A stretch of 64,000 nt of DNA from Rhodospirillales bacterium (GTDB lineage Bacteria > Pseudomonadota > Alphaproteobacteria > Micavibrionales > UBA1664). The stretch spans positions 806,001 through 870,000 of the forward strand of contig CP060260.1 in NCBI GenBank assembly GCA_023898805.1. Direction: 5' to 3'. Shown piece by piece: positions 25,261-33,155 of this stretch. The notes below the pieces were generated by a model. That model saw nothing but the letters and a program-made list of their open reading frames with translations. It was not told the origin of the DNA and ran no database searches. The position numbers and the translations under genes are program-made. Numbering within the stretch: the first letter of the stretch is position 1; every line of letters begins with the position of its first letter.

Positions 25261-25857
25261 TCAAACCGTAATCATGGTACGGAAAGTCAGCGACAGCCGA
25301 CGGCCCCGCTCAACCTTGAAACCACCAACAGTATCGGATTTACGGGCGGGGATGGCATGCATCCATTCATATCGGGCCGGGCCCGACAAGACCACCAGAC
25401 TACCTTCTTCCAGATAAAGCTCCGCCTTTTGCCCTGTCTGAATATTTTGAAACTGCATCATGGCCCCAGACCCAAGCGACAACGATGCGATTGTTTTCCC
25501 AAAACATGGAATACAATCGACATGGGCGGATATGCCCTGCCCGGGTTCATATTCATTCACTATGATCTGGTCAGGTACCGCACTGAAATGACCTTGCTCG
25601 TATAATCTCTGCGCAATTGGTTTTAGCCACCCTGGCAACGGACCTATGTAAGCGTCCCTGCTTACACCACGCGCCTTGTAATCGTACTTGTAGCCGTAAT
25701 GCTGTACGCGCCGCTTCAGATCATTCAGCCAGCTGTTTTGATCGATATTCTCTATAAAACGGATTTGCTCTTCAGCTGCTAAAAAATCAGGAAAATAATG
25801 CAGCCCGTCTATTGCAGGGATAGGCTCCTTTTCCAGTTTGAACAGCAAATTTGTCAT
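25261..25857 (-). CDS. AlkB-like 2-oxoglutarate/Fe(II) dioxygenase
   Basis: 198 residues. The family's iron ligands are visible: His-x-Asp in ISAHVDCIPCFG and a distal His in YEWMHAI. The 2-oxoglutarate-binding Arg residues lie in RGRRLSLTFR, and IIVNEYEPGQG precedes the first ligand as in AlkB homologues. Such enzymes remove alkyl groups from DNA or RNA bases by oxidation. I start at ATG 25857, which overlaps the stop of the upstream methyltransferase as ATGA; ATG 25875 is in frame but internal to that gene. The coupling to a methyltransferase gene is unusual. Lower GC than the core. Confidence 0.85.
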   Translation of the reverse strand: MTNLLFKLEKEPIPAIDGLHYFPDFLAAEEQIRFIENIDQNSWLNDLKRRVQHYGYKYDYKARGVSRDAYIGPLPGWLKPIAQRLYEQGHFSAVPDQIIVNEYEPGQGISAHVDCIPCFGKTIASLSLGSGAMMQFQNIQTGQKAELYLEEGSLVVLSGPARYEWMHAIPARKSDTVGGFKVERGRRLSLTFRTMITV

Positions 25858-26480
25858 TTCAGTTTGAATACCCATGTCGCAAAACGATCATGATTGTCCA
25901 GTGCACTGCCATCATCGTTCGTATTGACATGAGCGTAGCCGGGAAACATACCTTGGTCAAAGCGGCAAGGCAGGGACACACTAAAGCCTGCAAATAAAGC
26001 CGCTTCATCGAATTTGAACACACCATCGTAGTATGGGCTGTCCACGGCCGTTATCAACACCTGCCCGTCTTTCTCCAGATATGATGCGGCACTACGCAGA
26101 AAAAGACGGATCATGACGTGATTTGATGTGTGGCCGCACTTGCTATCCCGACTGCCAACATTCGGAAATTGAAAAATGATTGTATCAAATTTCTGCCCTG
26201 TCAGACTCTTGTCCAAATGCGTGGCATCAACATCGTACAGCACACGGCCACCTGCCTGTCTGATAATCCCTGCGTTCCTGATAGCGTCTTCCGGTTGGCC
26301 TCTTTCGCTTTCAAAGACCGTTGCCGACATGCTCATGACGCCAGTTTCCGGCCTCTTCAACAATGCAACTGCAAAACTCAAATTACCTTCGCCAACCAGC
26401 AAGACATCACCAAGTGCCACCCATGGCCCAAGCCCGAGCCTTGAATAGGCTGCTACAGTCCTTCCAATTACATCAAACAT
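25854..26480 (-). CDS. BMT5-like (DUF2431) Rossmann methyltransferase
   Basis: 208 residues. LLVGEGNLSFAVALLKR is the characteristic SAM-binding start of the BMT5-like family (yeast Bmt5 methylates uridine N3 of 25S rRNA). Next come VDATHLDK and IIFQFPNVG, matching the FDxIxFNFPH region of that family, and later YLEKDGQVLIT. The bacterial function is not established as far as I know; an RNA or nucleotide target is an inference. It leads a two-gene unit with the AlkB-like gene (ATGA overlap). Its promoter should lie in 26481-26600. Confidence 0.75.
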   Translation of the reverse strand: MFDVIGRTVAAYSRLGLGPWVALGDVLLVGEGNLSFAVALLKRPETGVMSMSATVFESERGQPEDAIRNAGIIRQAGGRVLYDVDATHLDKSLTGQKFDTIIFQFPNVGSRDSKCGHTSNHVMIRLFLRSAASYLEKDGQVLITAVDSPYYDGVFKFDEAALFAGFSVSLPCRFDQGMFPGYAHVNTNDDGSALDNHDRFATWVFKLK

Positions 26481-26504
26481 GCGCGGCTCCCTGATTTTAG
26501 GTAC

Positions 26505-26534
26505 AAAAAAACACCGCAGGCGGAGCTGTGGTGT
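26505..26534 (-). terminator. Hairpin with T-tract, minus orientation
   Basis: Stem ACACCGCA / TGTGGTGT with one mismatch around a short loop (26511-26534), followed on the minus strand by a run of Ts (26505-26510). It lies just upstream of the BMT5-like start, so it could insulate that gene pair from leftward transcription or form part of its leader. Confidence 0.5.
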
Positions 26535-26597
26535 CTGATACTGAATATATTCCTATATTTTAAAATCCAAAGCAAGAGACAAATTAGCTTCAGACTA

Positions 26598-26615
26598 ATG
26601 GCTGTGTGCGCAGTC
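26598..26615 (+). repeat. 18-bp direct repeat, copy 2 (right)
   Basis: ATGGCTGTGTGCGCAGTC, one mismatch from copy 1 at 25228-25245. Together they flank a 1.35-kb segment with exactly the BMT5-like and AlkB-like genes. Confidence 0.85.
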
Positions 26616-26638
26616 ACGCTCGCACTATTCTCAGGCCA

Positions 26639-26760
26639 TTTTCCCTGTTTTTAAGGGAAAATAAACGGAAAAAAGGAAGAAAGCTGGTGATTTTTTCTGA
26701 AAATCACCGCCTAAAGCTTGGTTTTTGGCACCCAAGTTAAAGCTTTCCCTATGACAACGA
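26639..26760 (+). other. Hairpin-rich intergenic stretch before moeB
   Basis: Part of a 355-bp gene-free region (26481-26835). Visible are TTTTCCCT...AAGGGAAAA (26639-26661), a 9-bp perfect stem GGTGATTTT/AAAATCACC (26686-26708), and a looser pairing between AAAGCTTGG and CCAAG...AGCTTT (about 26713-26748). It could be a structured 5' leader of moeB or nested terminator-like elements. I cannot match it to a known riboswitch. The rest of the gap is A/T-rich with no gene I can support. Confidence 0.4.
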
Positions 26761-26835
26761 ACAGGGAAAAAAGTAATCTATAACACATTCATAAAACACC
26801 CTCTAACCTCTAGGCTTGCAATAAACTCTCAAGGC

Positions 26836-27930
26836 ATGAACACGCTCGCTTCGCATCGCTACCAACGGCAGGTCGTATTGTCTGAAATAGGGCCTGAAGG
26901 ACAATCCAAACTTGCCGCAGCACGCATCCTTTGTGTAGGGGCGGGCGGCTTGGGTTGTCCGGCGTTAATGTATTTGGCTGCAGCCGGAGTTGGCCATATT
27001 ACAATCATAGATCCTGATACCGTCGATCTTACCAACCTGCAAAGGCAGGTGCTTTTCACCGTTGAAGATTGCGGTCAATCCAAAGCCATTGCCGCCCAAA
27101 AGCGCCTGCAACAGCTCAATCCTGACATTGAGGTTGAAGCTATCGCGGACTGGCTGACCGATAAAAACGCGAAAGACCTATTCTTAAGGCACGATATCAT
27201 TATCGACGGCACCGACAACTTCGAGACAAAATATTTAATTAACGATGCTGCCATCAAAACCTCGAAACCGGTCGTTTACGGTGCCATACAGGGATTTGAA
27301 GGGCAGGTTTCTGTATGGAGCACGGAACACGGCCCATGCTATCGCTGCCTTTACCCCACGCCACCCAAGGCCGCCATCCGTAACTGTGCGGAAGCAGGCG
27401 TAATCGGCGCTGTTGCCGGAGTCATCGGAACAACACAGGCCATGCAATGCATCACCCTGATTGTAGATCATGCAAGCTTCGCCCCGCTCATCGGCAAGCT
27501 GTGGATCATCGACATGAAAACGATGGATACGCAGTCACTGTCTATCACTAAAAAACACGACTGCCTTGTGTGTGCACAAGACAAAGCAGACATCAAACTC
27601 ACCTATAACAATCCAGAATGCTCGACCGTACAAATATCTCAATTGGATGAACTTCCTGCCAACGGATCTTACACGCTGATAGACGTGCGCGAAAAAACGG
27701 AATGGGACAATGGGCACATAAAAAGCGCTATCCTTTGCCCTCTATCAGATATCGAAGCAGGCAAATTGCCGGATCTTCCCGTAGACACCGACTTGGTACT
27801 CTATTGCCAAAAAGGCGTTCGCAGCCTTAAGGCTGCACAAATCATAGCAACAAACGGTTTTGTAAATATAAGAAGCTTGCGCGGTGGATATGAAGCGTGG
27901 CTTACCAAAGCAAAGAAAGAAACTTGCTAA
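26836..27930 (+). CDS. moeB: MoeB/ThiF-type adenylyltransferase fused to a rhodanese domain (MoeZ-like)
   Basis: 364 residues. Residues 1-245 form the E1-like MoeB domain: ATP-binding VGAGGLGCP at 34-42, RQVLF at 70-74, the adenylation Asp region IDGTDN, and two zinc CxxC pairs (CYRC and CLVC). Residues ~270-360 form a rhodanese domain with LIDVRE and active Cys324 in LYCQKGVRS. MoeB activates the C-terminal Gly-Gly of MoaD (29999-30253) and the rhodanese part can supply the sulfur, as in MoeZ/MoeBR proteins. First visible molybdenum-cofactor gene; transcribed opposite to the others. Its end overlaps the convergent TauE-like gene by 29 bases. Confidence 0.92.
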   Translation: MNTLASHRYQRQVVLSEIGPEGQSKLAAARILCVGAGGLGCPALMYLAAAGVGHITIIDPDTVDLTNLQRQVLFTVEDCGQSKAIAAQKRLQQLNPDIEVEAIADWLTDKNAKDLFLRHDIIIDGTDNFETKYLINDAAIKTSKPVVYGAIQGFEGQVSVWSTEHGPCYRCLYPTPPKAAIRNCAEAGVIGAVAGVIGTTQAMQCITLIVDHASFAPLIGKLWIIDMKTMDTQSLSITKKHDCLVCAQDKADIKLTYNNPECSTVQISQLDELPANGSYTLIDVREKTEWDNGHIKSAILCPLSDIEAGKLPDLPVDTDLVLYCQKGVRSLKAAQIIATNGFVNIRSLRGGYEAWLTKAKKETC

Positions 27931-28666
27931 TTAACTGCGCACCAGCATAGCACGTAAGAATACCCGTCGCCCTTGTAATCCATCCTAAAGACAAGCGCGT
28001 GGCCCCTAGCCATGAACCGGCGGATCCACCGACAAAAACCAACAGCGCCAATGGCCAGTATTCAATAGCGCTTCGCATCAGGCCGGCATCACTGAGCTTC
28101 AGCATCTGCCCCAAAATGCCTGCGAGCGAATTGATGAATATAAAAAAGCTACATGTAGCCGCTATTTGACGCGCATTATCCCACTTTAGAAAATGCAGAA
28201 GCGGCGCCAAATATATCCCGCCACCGATACCTGTAATGCCAGCCAATAAACCAAGCCCGGCACTACATGGCAACACGACAGGCCATACAAATTTCTGTGT
28301 TGGAATCACGGAACAAACGTGTTGTTTCAAAAACAAAAGCCGGATACCGGCCAAAAGCAAAGCTGCGCCCAGTACGCCAAAGAAAACGACTTTTCCCACA
28401 GGCAACAGCCCGCCCAAAAAAGCCATAGGAACCGATAAAGAAGCCCACGAGACGGTGCGCCGCCAGTCGATCAAACCGCATAGGCTAAAACGCCAGCACC
28501 CGCCTGCGGACACGATGATATTGCAACACAAAGAAACAACAGGAATGATACGGTAATCAATACCCGCCATACTCAGTATGGCCGTGTATGTCGAGCCGCC
28601 CGCAAACCCGACAGAGGCGTACACAAGAGCGGTCAAAAAAAACGGAACAGCAAGGATAAACATCAA
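27902..28666 (-). CDS. TauE/SafE-family membrane transporter
   Basis: 254 residues with about eight hydrophobic spans. The two Gly-rich repeats typical of TauE/SafE are present (VGFAGGSTYTAIL near the N-terminus and GITGIGGGIYLAPLL in the middle). Known relatives export sulfite or sulfoacetate or move other small anions. Sitting at the end of the moaA-to-mobA run, it might handle a sulfur or oxyanion species linked to cofactor synthesis (inference). ATG 28666 overlaps the stop of the 112-residue gene as ATGA. Confidence 0.85.
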   Translation of the reverse strand: MMFILAVPFFLTALVYASVGFAGGSTYTAILSMAGIDYRIIPVVSLCCNIIVSAGGCWRFSLCGLIDWRRTVSWASLSVPMAFLGGLLPVGKVVFFGVLGAALLLAGIRLLFLKQHVCSVIPTQKFVWPVVLPCSAGLGLLAGITGIGGGIYLAPLLHFLKWDNARQIAATCSFFIFINSLAGILGQMLKLSDAGLMRSAIEYWPLALLVFVGGSAGSWLGATRLSLGWITRATGILTCYAGAQLISKFLSLLW

Positions 28667-29001
28667 CTGGCCTTACGAGGGCGCGTATCGGTTTTCAGAT
28701 CAACTTGCAGCAGGGTCTTTGTACCATCCGTAAACCACATCAAACCATCGCGATCTTTTCCTTTGTCCTTAAGATTGGTGATATCAGACAAAGTCACTGA
28801 AAGACCAAGGCATGCCTCTGATCGATCCGTACTGAGATGCAAAACAGGCTTTTGAATAGTTTCCGAAACAGTTATTTCAATCGCCATGACCATGCCACCG
28901 AGCATTATCTTTAGTTCTAGGTGCCCGGCACGCTCAAGCTCATAAAGCTCGGTTTCAGAAATTTTGAATATAACTTCATGACCAGCCAGTTTAACGTTCA
29001 T
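28663..29001 (-). CDS. Unknown 112-residue protein in the molybdenum cofactor operon
   Basis: Mostly beta-type sequence: MNVKLAGHEVIFKISETELYEL opens it, and the C-terminus is basic. It is tied by ATGA overlaps to mobA upstream and to the TauE-like gene downstream, so it is a real operon member. I vaguely associate its layout with the small DUF7009-type proteins but cannot confirm this. No catalytic motif or cofactor site is evident. Confidence 0.65.
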   Translation of the reverse strand: MNVKLAGHEVIFKISETELYELERAGHLELKIMLGGMVMAIEITVSETIQKPVLHLSTDRSEACLGLSVTLSDITNLKDKGKDRDGLMWFTDGTKTLLQVDLKTDTRPRKAS

Positions 29002-29501
29002 AGAGCCCCCAGTTTTTGCCATTCATCGGGTGTATTGACGTTAATAAATTGGTCTTGATGGGCAGTATCCGGTTCAATAGCCTTTGCCCCCAAAGCCTCC
29101 AGCAAAGAACGGACGCTTTTGCATTCATGGCGCACAAATACGCTTTTAGGGATATAGGCAGGAAGTGGCCACCCCTGATAACAGGCGGCGCTGTCTTGGT
29201 GAAGGAGCGGACGAAGTATGTCACCTCCCAAAAGCGGCATGTCGACAGGCACAAATAAATAGCCCTCGTAAGCGGGATAACCTTCGATGATATCCATCAT
29301 CGCCTTGGCAGGCCCTTCATAGGATGTTGCATCCGGCACCGTCTTATACCCCTCAAGCGTGCCGCTTAAGATGATTTGAGAGATCTCAGGCATCCTTAAA
29401 GAGTCTTGCGCATGCTCTACAAGAGGGCGTCCACCCAGCTTCAAGAGCGCCTTATTTTGCCCCATACGGGATGACCGTCCGCCCACAAGCACAACGCCCA
29501 A
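28998..29501 (-). CDS. mobA: Molybdenum cofactor guanylyltransferase MobA, probable TTG start
   Basis: About 167 residues, slightly short for MobA (near 190). N-terminal nucleotide-binding VVLVGGRSSRMGQNKALLKLGGRPLV, then FVPVDMPLLG. It transfers GMP to molybdopterin to give the guanine dinucleotide form used by NarG. The frame has no ATG near the proper N-terminus, and the upstream part is coded by moaE. TTG 29501, eight bases after the moaE stop and preceded by GGCAGG, gives the right N-terminus. Its end overlaps the next gene as ATGA. Confidence 0.85.
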   Translation of the reverse strand: MGVVLVGGRSSRMGQNKALLKLGGRPLVEHAQDSLRMPEISQIILSGTLEGYKTVPDATSYEGPAKAMMDIIEGYPAYEGYLFVPVDMPLLGGDILRPLLHQDSAACYQGWPLPAYIPKSVFVRHECKSVRSLLEALGAKAIEPDTAHQDQFINVNTPDEWQKLGAL

Positions 29502-29508
29502 TAGGCCA

Positions 29509-29997
29509 TTACCTGCCGCCACAGCCACACCCACCACACCCGCAGCCTGTCTTGGTCTGAGGTATATCAAGTTTGGAACCGCCCAGCCATGCCTGTGTCC
29601 CATCGATATATAATTCCTGCTTCCAGACAGGCACGCGTTTTTTGATTTCCTCAATGATAAAACGACAGGCATCAAAGGCATTGGCACGGTGCGGCGAGCC
29701 AACAGCAATCACAACACTGGCATCACCCACCTTCAACGTGCCCTTGGCGTGTTCTACAAAAATATGAACATCATCCCAAAGATTGATTGCCTCGTGGCAG
29801 ATTTCCAGTAAGGCTTTTTCAGCCAATCCATCATGGCAATCATAAATCATGCCGCTAACGGCACGGCCTTCGTGATGATTGCGTACAACGCCTACAAAGC
29901 TGGCAATAGCTCCATGCGAAGCATCAGATACAAATGCAAAGGCTGGCGTTGCATCCAACGCCCCCTCCCTGATAGCGATATGAATTTTTTGAGCCAT
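29509..29997 (-). CDS. moaE: Molybdopterin synthase large subunit MoaE with Cys/Gly-rich tail
   Basis: 162 residues. Conserved FVGVVRNHHEGRAVSGM, VGDASVVIAVGSPHR and the active-site Lys region KRVPVWKQELY. MoaE with thiocarboxylated MoaD converts precursor Z (cPMP) to molybdopterin. Unusual: the last 13 residues (TGCGCGGCGCGGR) carry four cysteines in a Gly-rich tail that ordinary MoaE lacks. This could bind a metal or sulfur species, or simply be repeat expansion. Start ATG 29997 is chosen over the longer frame, which runs into moaD. Confidence 0.92.
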   Translation of the reverse strand: MAQKIHIAIREGALDATPAFAFVSDASHGAIASFVGVVRNHHEGRAVSGMIYDCHDGLAEKALLEICHEAINLWDDVHIFVEHAKGTLKVGDASVVIAVGSPHRANAFDACRFIIEEIKKRVPVWKQELYIDGTQAWLGGSKLDIPQTKTGCGCGGCGCGGR

Positions 29998-29998
29998 G

Positions 29999-30253
29999 CT
30001 ATCCCCCACACACCGGCGGCAGGATGGAAAGCGCGCCACCCACTGTAAACACATGGTCTGAAGGTAGAATACTTACATCATCAGCCAACACGGAATCGCC
30101 GATCAGCGCCTCATCCTGGCCATGAAGCGCACCCAACAAAGCGGCTTTAACGCCCGCGATATCACAGCCCATCGGCACTGCAAACTGAAGACTTTGGCCA
30201 TGCTTTCGAAACGCACCAAAAAAACGAAGCTCGATTTTCAGTTCTTCATTCAT
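29999..30253 (-). CDS. moaD: Molybdopterin synthase small subunit MoaD
   Basis: 84 residues, ubiquitin-like. Begins with ELKIELRFFGAFR and ends in the required Gly-Gly (LPPVCGG), which MoeB adenylates and a rhodanese thiolates to form the sulfur donor. ATG 30253 overlaps the moaCB stop as ATGA; one base separates it from moaE. Confidence 0.92.
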   Translation of the reverse strand: MNEELKIELRFFGAFRKHGQSLQFAVPMGCDIAGVKAALLGALHGQDEALIGDSVLADDVSILPSDHVFTVGGALSILPPVCGG

Positions 30254-31272
30254 GCTGATTTCCTGTCACGTGCAGGCATTTGTTTTGCGATGCGCTCGAC
30301 GGCCTTTGATAGAACGGGCTGGAGCATCTGCCAGCATTCTGCAACCGCCTTCGGGCTACCGGGCAGTGCAATCACAAGGGTCTCATCCACAATGCCGGCG
30401 CACATGCGGGAGAGCCACGCGGTTTCGGTAAAAAATCCGCTTTCTTGTCGCAGCCATTCGCCTATGCCGTCCAGCATCGGCGCGCATATATCCTTTAGCA
30501 CTTCGGGCGTCACATCCCTCGGTGATGGCCCTGTACCGCCCGACGCCAATAAAACCTGCGGGGAATGTTTGACACAGATATCTTTGATAGTTTTTGCAAT
30601 AAGCACTTTCTCATCGGGGATGACTTGATAGGCCACAACATCAGCCCCGTCAGCCTTCAGTGCTTCGAGTAAAAATTTTCCTGATTTATCGTCATAAACA
30701 CCTGCCGAGGCACGGTCGCTCATAACAAGTACTGCAGCTTTAATGCCTTTAAGTTCTGTGTCTAAAAGCTGCACCTCAAGCCAAGCCGGGACGCCTTCAG
30801 GGTTTTTCCAGGCACCGCTTTTGCCGCCCGTTTTGGCCAGTAGCCGCACACCTTCAATTTGCAGGGCTGGGTTTGTACCCTTGGTCAAATCCCAGATGGT
30901 CAAAAGCGCGGCATTAACCCCCGCAAGTGCCTCCATCTCGACACCGGTTTTGGCAATCGCCACGCACTGGACAATCACGTCTACGGCATTGGCAGCCACA
31001 TCCAGCACAAAATGTGCACCCGCCATATCAAGCGGCACCGCATGGCACATGGGAATGCTTTGCGGTGTGTTTTTTGCACCCGCAATGGCTGCCGCTTCGG
31101 CAAGTGCCAACACATCGCCCTTTGGTAGCGCGCCACGTTCTATAGCCTCGAAAGCAGCACAACCAACCACAATACGGCCAGTTGCCACGGCCACACGGCG
31201 CGTTGGCCGTTTTTTACCTACGTCTATCATGCCAAAACGGGATACGCCTTTTTCAGGCATTTTGAATGTCAT
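30250..31272 (-). CDS. moaCB: Fused MoaC-MoaB protein
   Basis: 340 residues. Residues 1-160 are MoaC (cyclic pyranopterin monophosphate synthase): FGMIDVGKKRPTRR, IPMCHAVPL and KTGVEMEAL. Residues ~170-335 are a MoaB/MogA-type domain (molybdopterin adenylation) with VLVMSDRASAG, LASGGTGPSPRDVTPE and IALPGSPKAV. Bifunctional MoaCB proteins are known from several proteobacteria. The fusion joins an early and a late step of the pathway. ATG 31272 is one base after the moaA stop. Confidence 0.93.
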   Translation of the reverse strand: MTFKMPEKGVSRFGMIDVGKKRPTRRVAVATGRIVVGCAAFEAIERGALPKGDVLALAEAAAIAGAKNTPQSIPMCHAVPLDMAGAHFVLDVAANAVDVIVQCVAIAKTGVEMEALAGVNAALLTIWDLTKGTNPALQIEGVRLLAKTGGKSGAWKNPEGVPAWLEVQLLDTELKGIKAAVLVMSDRASAGVYDDKSGKFLLEALKADGADVVAYQVIPDEKVLIAKTIKDICVKHSPQVLLASGGTGPSPRDVTPEVLKDICAPMLDGIGEWLRQESGFFTETAWLSRMCAGIVDETLVIALPGSPKAVAECWQMLQPVLSKAVERIAKQMPARDRKSA

Positions 31273-31273
31273 G

Positions 31274-32263
31274 TCACCCTCCGATCGATGCCAGATGTTG
31301 CGTGGCGCCCGAGCATCCTTGATGCAGCGCATGCGCCTCGCGCTTATATCCCAAAAGACTCATTATTTTTTCCTGCAACTCCTGCCGTTGGTCATCGTGC
31401 TGTAATAAATCCCGCAACGGATACCCACCCTCGCCAAACAAGCAAAGATGCATCTCGGCACGGCTGGAGACACGAAGACGGTTGCAGCTCTTACAAAAGT
31501 CTTTGGAATAGGGCGCAATGAGACCAATGCAGCCTGCATGCTCTGGATGCCAGAATTCCTGCGCGGGGCCTGCGCCAAGTTCCCTGTCTTTGCGCTTCCA
31601 GCCAAGCCCTTCCAAATTCTCCGCGATGAGCGCAGCGCTCAGATGATGTTCTTTGAAATAATCAGCGTTGTCATTGGTACGCATCAACTCGATAAACCGC
31701 ACGGATACAGGGCGATGCTTAACAAGCTCCAGAAATCCGGAAAGCTCTTTGTCATTCAATCCCTTCAGCAAAACCGCATTGATTTTGATGCTGGAAAAAC
31801 CCGCATGTTCACACACATCAAGGCCGTGCATGACTTCCGCAAGACGGTCATGCCCTGTAATTTGCGCAAACCTTTTGTTATCCAGTGAATCAATGCTGAG
31901 ATTGATGGCATTGATACCGGCAAGCCTGTAGCCTAACGCCCGTTCGGGCAGTTTGTAGCCGTTTGTCGTCAGTGCCAGCTTACGGATGCCTTCAATTCTT
32001 GAAATACTCTCGGCTATCTCGATAAAATCCGGACGCAAAGTCGGCTCACCACCCGTGATCCTGACCTTCCAGATACCCAAACCGGCAAAGGCACGCACAA
32101 GCCGTAGAATCTCATCCCGCGTCATCGGCGCAGCATCGCCACATTTCTGGTATCCGTTCGGAAGGCAGTATGAGCATTTAAAATTACAGATATCCGTAAG
32201 CGACAGCCTTAGGTACGAAAACCTGCGCCCAAACGCATCCTGTAGGGGGTGTGCCTGTTCCAT
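31274..32263 (-). CDS. moaA: GTP 3',8-cyclase MoaA
   Basis: 329 residues. Radical-SAM enzyme for the first step of molybdopterin synthesis. N-terminal DAFGRRFSYLRLSLTDIC; cluster Cys-x3-Cys-x2-Cys in CNFKCSYC; KVRITGGEPTLR; and C-terminal second-cluster cysteines (CKSCNRLRVSS plus a later Cys). ATG 32263 with AAAGGAGCG upstream is preferred to the longer open frame. It heads the leftward operon moaA-moaCB-moaD-moaE-mobA-orf112-tauE. An Fnr-type box lies 140 bases upstream, closer to crp2. Confidence 0.95.
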   Translation of the reverse strand: MEQAHPLQDAFGRRFSYLRLSLTDICNFKCSYCLPNGYQKCGDAAPMTRDEILRLVRAFAGLGIWKVRITGGEPTLRPDFIEIAESISRIEGIRKLALTTNGYKLPERALGYRLAGINAINLSIDSLDNKRFAQITGHDRLAEVMHGLDVCEHAGFSSIKINAVLLKGLNDKELSGFLELVKHRPVSVRFIELMRTNDNADYFKEHHLSAALIAENLEGLGWKRKDRELGAGPAQEFWHPEHAGCIGLIAPYSKDFCKSCNRLRVSSRAEMHLCLFGEGGYPLRDLLQHDDQRQELQEKIMSLLGYKREAHALHQGCSGATQHLASIGG

Positions 32264-32402
32264 GACGCTCCTTTCCAAAAATCGTGGAGACTGTGGCGTT
32301 TCCACCACAACCCCGGTCACGAAACCATATCCGGCAAAGGACTTAGGTATCCGCGACTTCGGAGACACAACTGATAGTCTGCGCACCCCAGAAAAACAGG
32401 GT

Positions 32403-32416
32403 TTGATTTGAATCAA
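32403..32416. promoter_or_regulatory. Fnr-type operator between moaA and crp2
   Basis: TTGATTTGAATCAA, perfect consensus. Its centre is 41.5 bases before the crp2 ATG. A TAACTA hexamer (32439-32444) sits at the class II -10 position, which predicts a transcript that begins at or next to the start codon. It may also influence the divergent moaA operon. Confidence 0.82.
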
Positions 32417-32450
32417 GCAAAGCAAAAAATACGTCAGCTAACTATGGAGC

Positions 32451-33155
32451 ATGAACACTCTGGCTGTCTTGCACAAAACCCCGATTTTCCAAGCTCTCTC
32501 GGAAAGCGATCTCACGGATGTAGCGCGAAATGCCATTCCGCATAACTTTGAAAAGGGGAACGAGCTTTTCAGTATGGGGGATGATGCCAAAGGATTTTTT
32601 GTAATCCTGAGCGGCTGGATCAAACTGTATCGTATCTCACGCGAGGGTATTGAAACCATTATCCATGTCTTTGGCCCGGGCGAAACATTCGCCGAGGCTG
32701 CCGTATTTAACGAACGTCATATATACCCTGTCAGCGCGCAGGCCGTTGATGACGGCACGATGCTGGAAATCCCGCGCCTGTTTTTCTATAGAAAAATCGA
32801 GGAAAACAGCCGTTTTGCCCTGCATATGCTAGCCGCCATTGCCTCGCGCCAGCATTATCTTGTGCAGCAGTTGGAACAGGTTAGCTCGCGCTCGGCTCCG
32901 CAGCGTGTCGGCGCTTTTTTATTGCGGTTTTGCAAAAAACTGGAAGAACGAAAAGACGGATCACACATCCTTGATCTTCCTTACGATAAATCGATCATCG
33001 CCAAACGCCTCAACATCAAGCCTGAAACGTTTTCACGGTGCTTTCAGCAGTTGCGCCCCTACGGGGTTGAAGTGCAGGGGCGACGCGTGAATATAACCAC
33101 ACCCCGGAAACTGGCGGAATTTTGTGATTTCGATGGCCGTGATAAACCTTGCTAG
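32451..33155 (+). CDS. Crp/Fnr-family transcription regulator (paralogue 2)
   Basis: 234 residues. Effector barrel, dimer helix, then winged helix with LPYDKSIIAKRLNIKPETFSRCFQQL. The E-x-x-S-R recognition pattern fits TTGA sites. No N-terminal Cys cluster. Two Cys (225 and 234) close the protein, the last residue being Cys. Its ATG sits about 42 bases after an Fnr box with only a too-close GGAG before it, so a leaderless message is possible. Convergent with nnrS, overlapping by 4 bases. Confidence 0.9.
   Translation: MNTLAVLHKTPIFQALSESDLTDVARNAIPHNFEKGNELFSMGDDAKGFFVILSGWIKLYRISREGIETIIHVFGPGETFAEAAVFNERHIYPVSAQAVDDGTMLEIPRLFFYRKIEENSRFALHMLAAIASRQHYLVQQLEQVSSRSAPQRVGAFLLRFCKKLEERKDGSHILDLPYDKSIIAKRLNIKPETFSRCFQQLRPYGVEVQGRRVNITTPRKLAEFCDFDGRDKPC

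Noticed and set aside
26639..26835. Moco riboswitch upstream of moeB
   Set aside because: The region has hairpins but I could not line up the conserved core of the known Moco RNA motif; reported only as a structured stretch.
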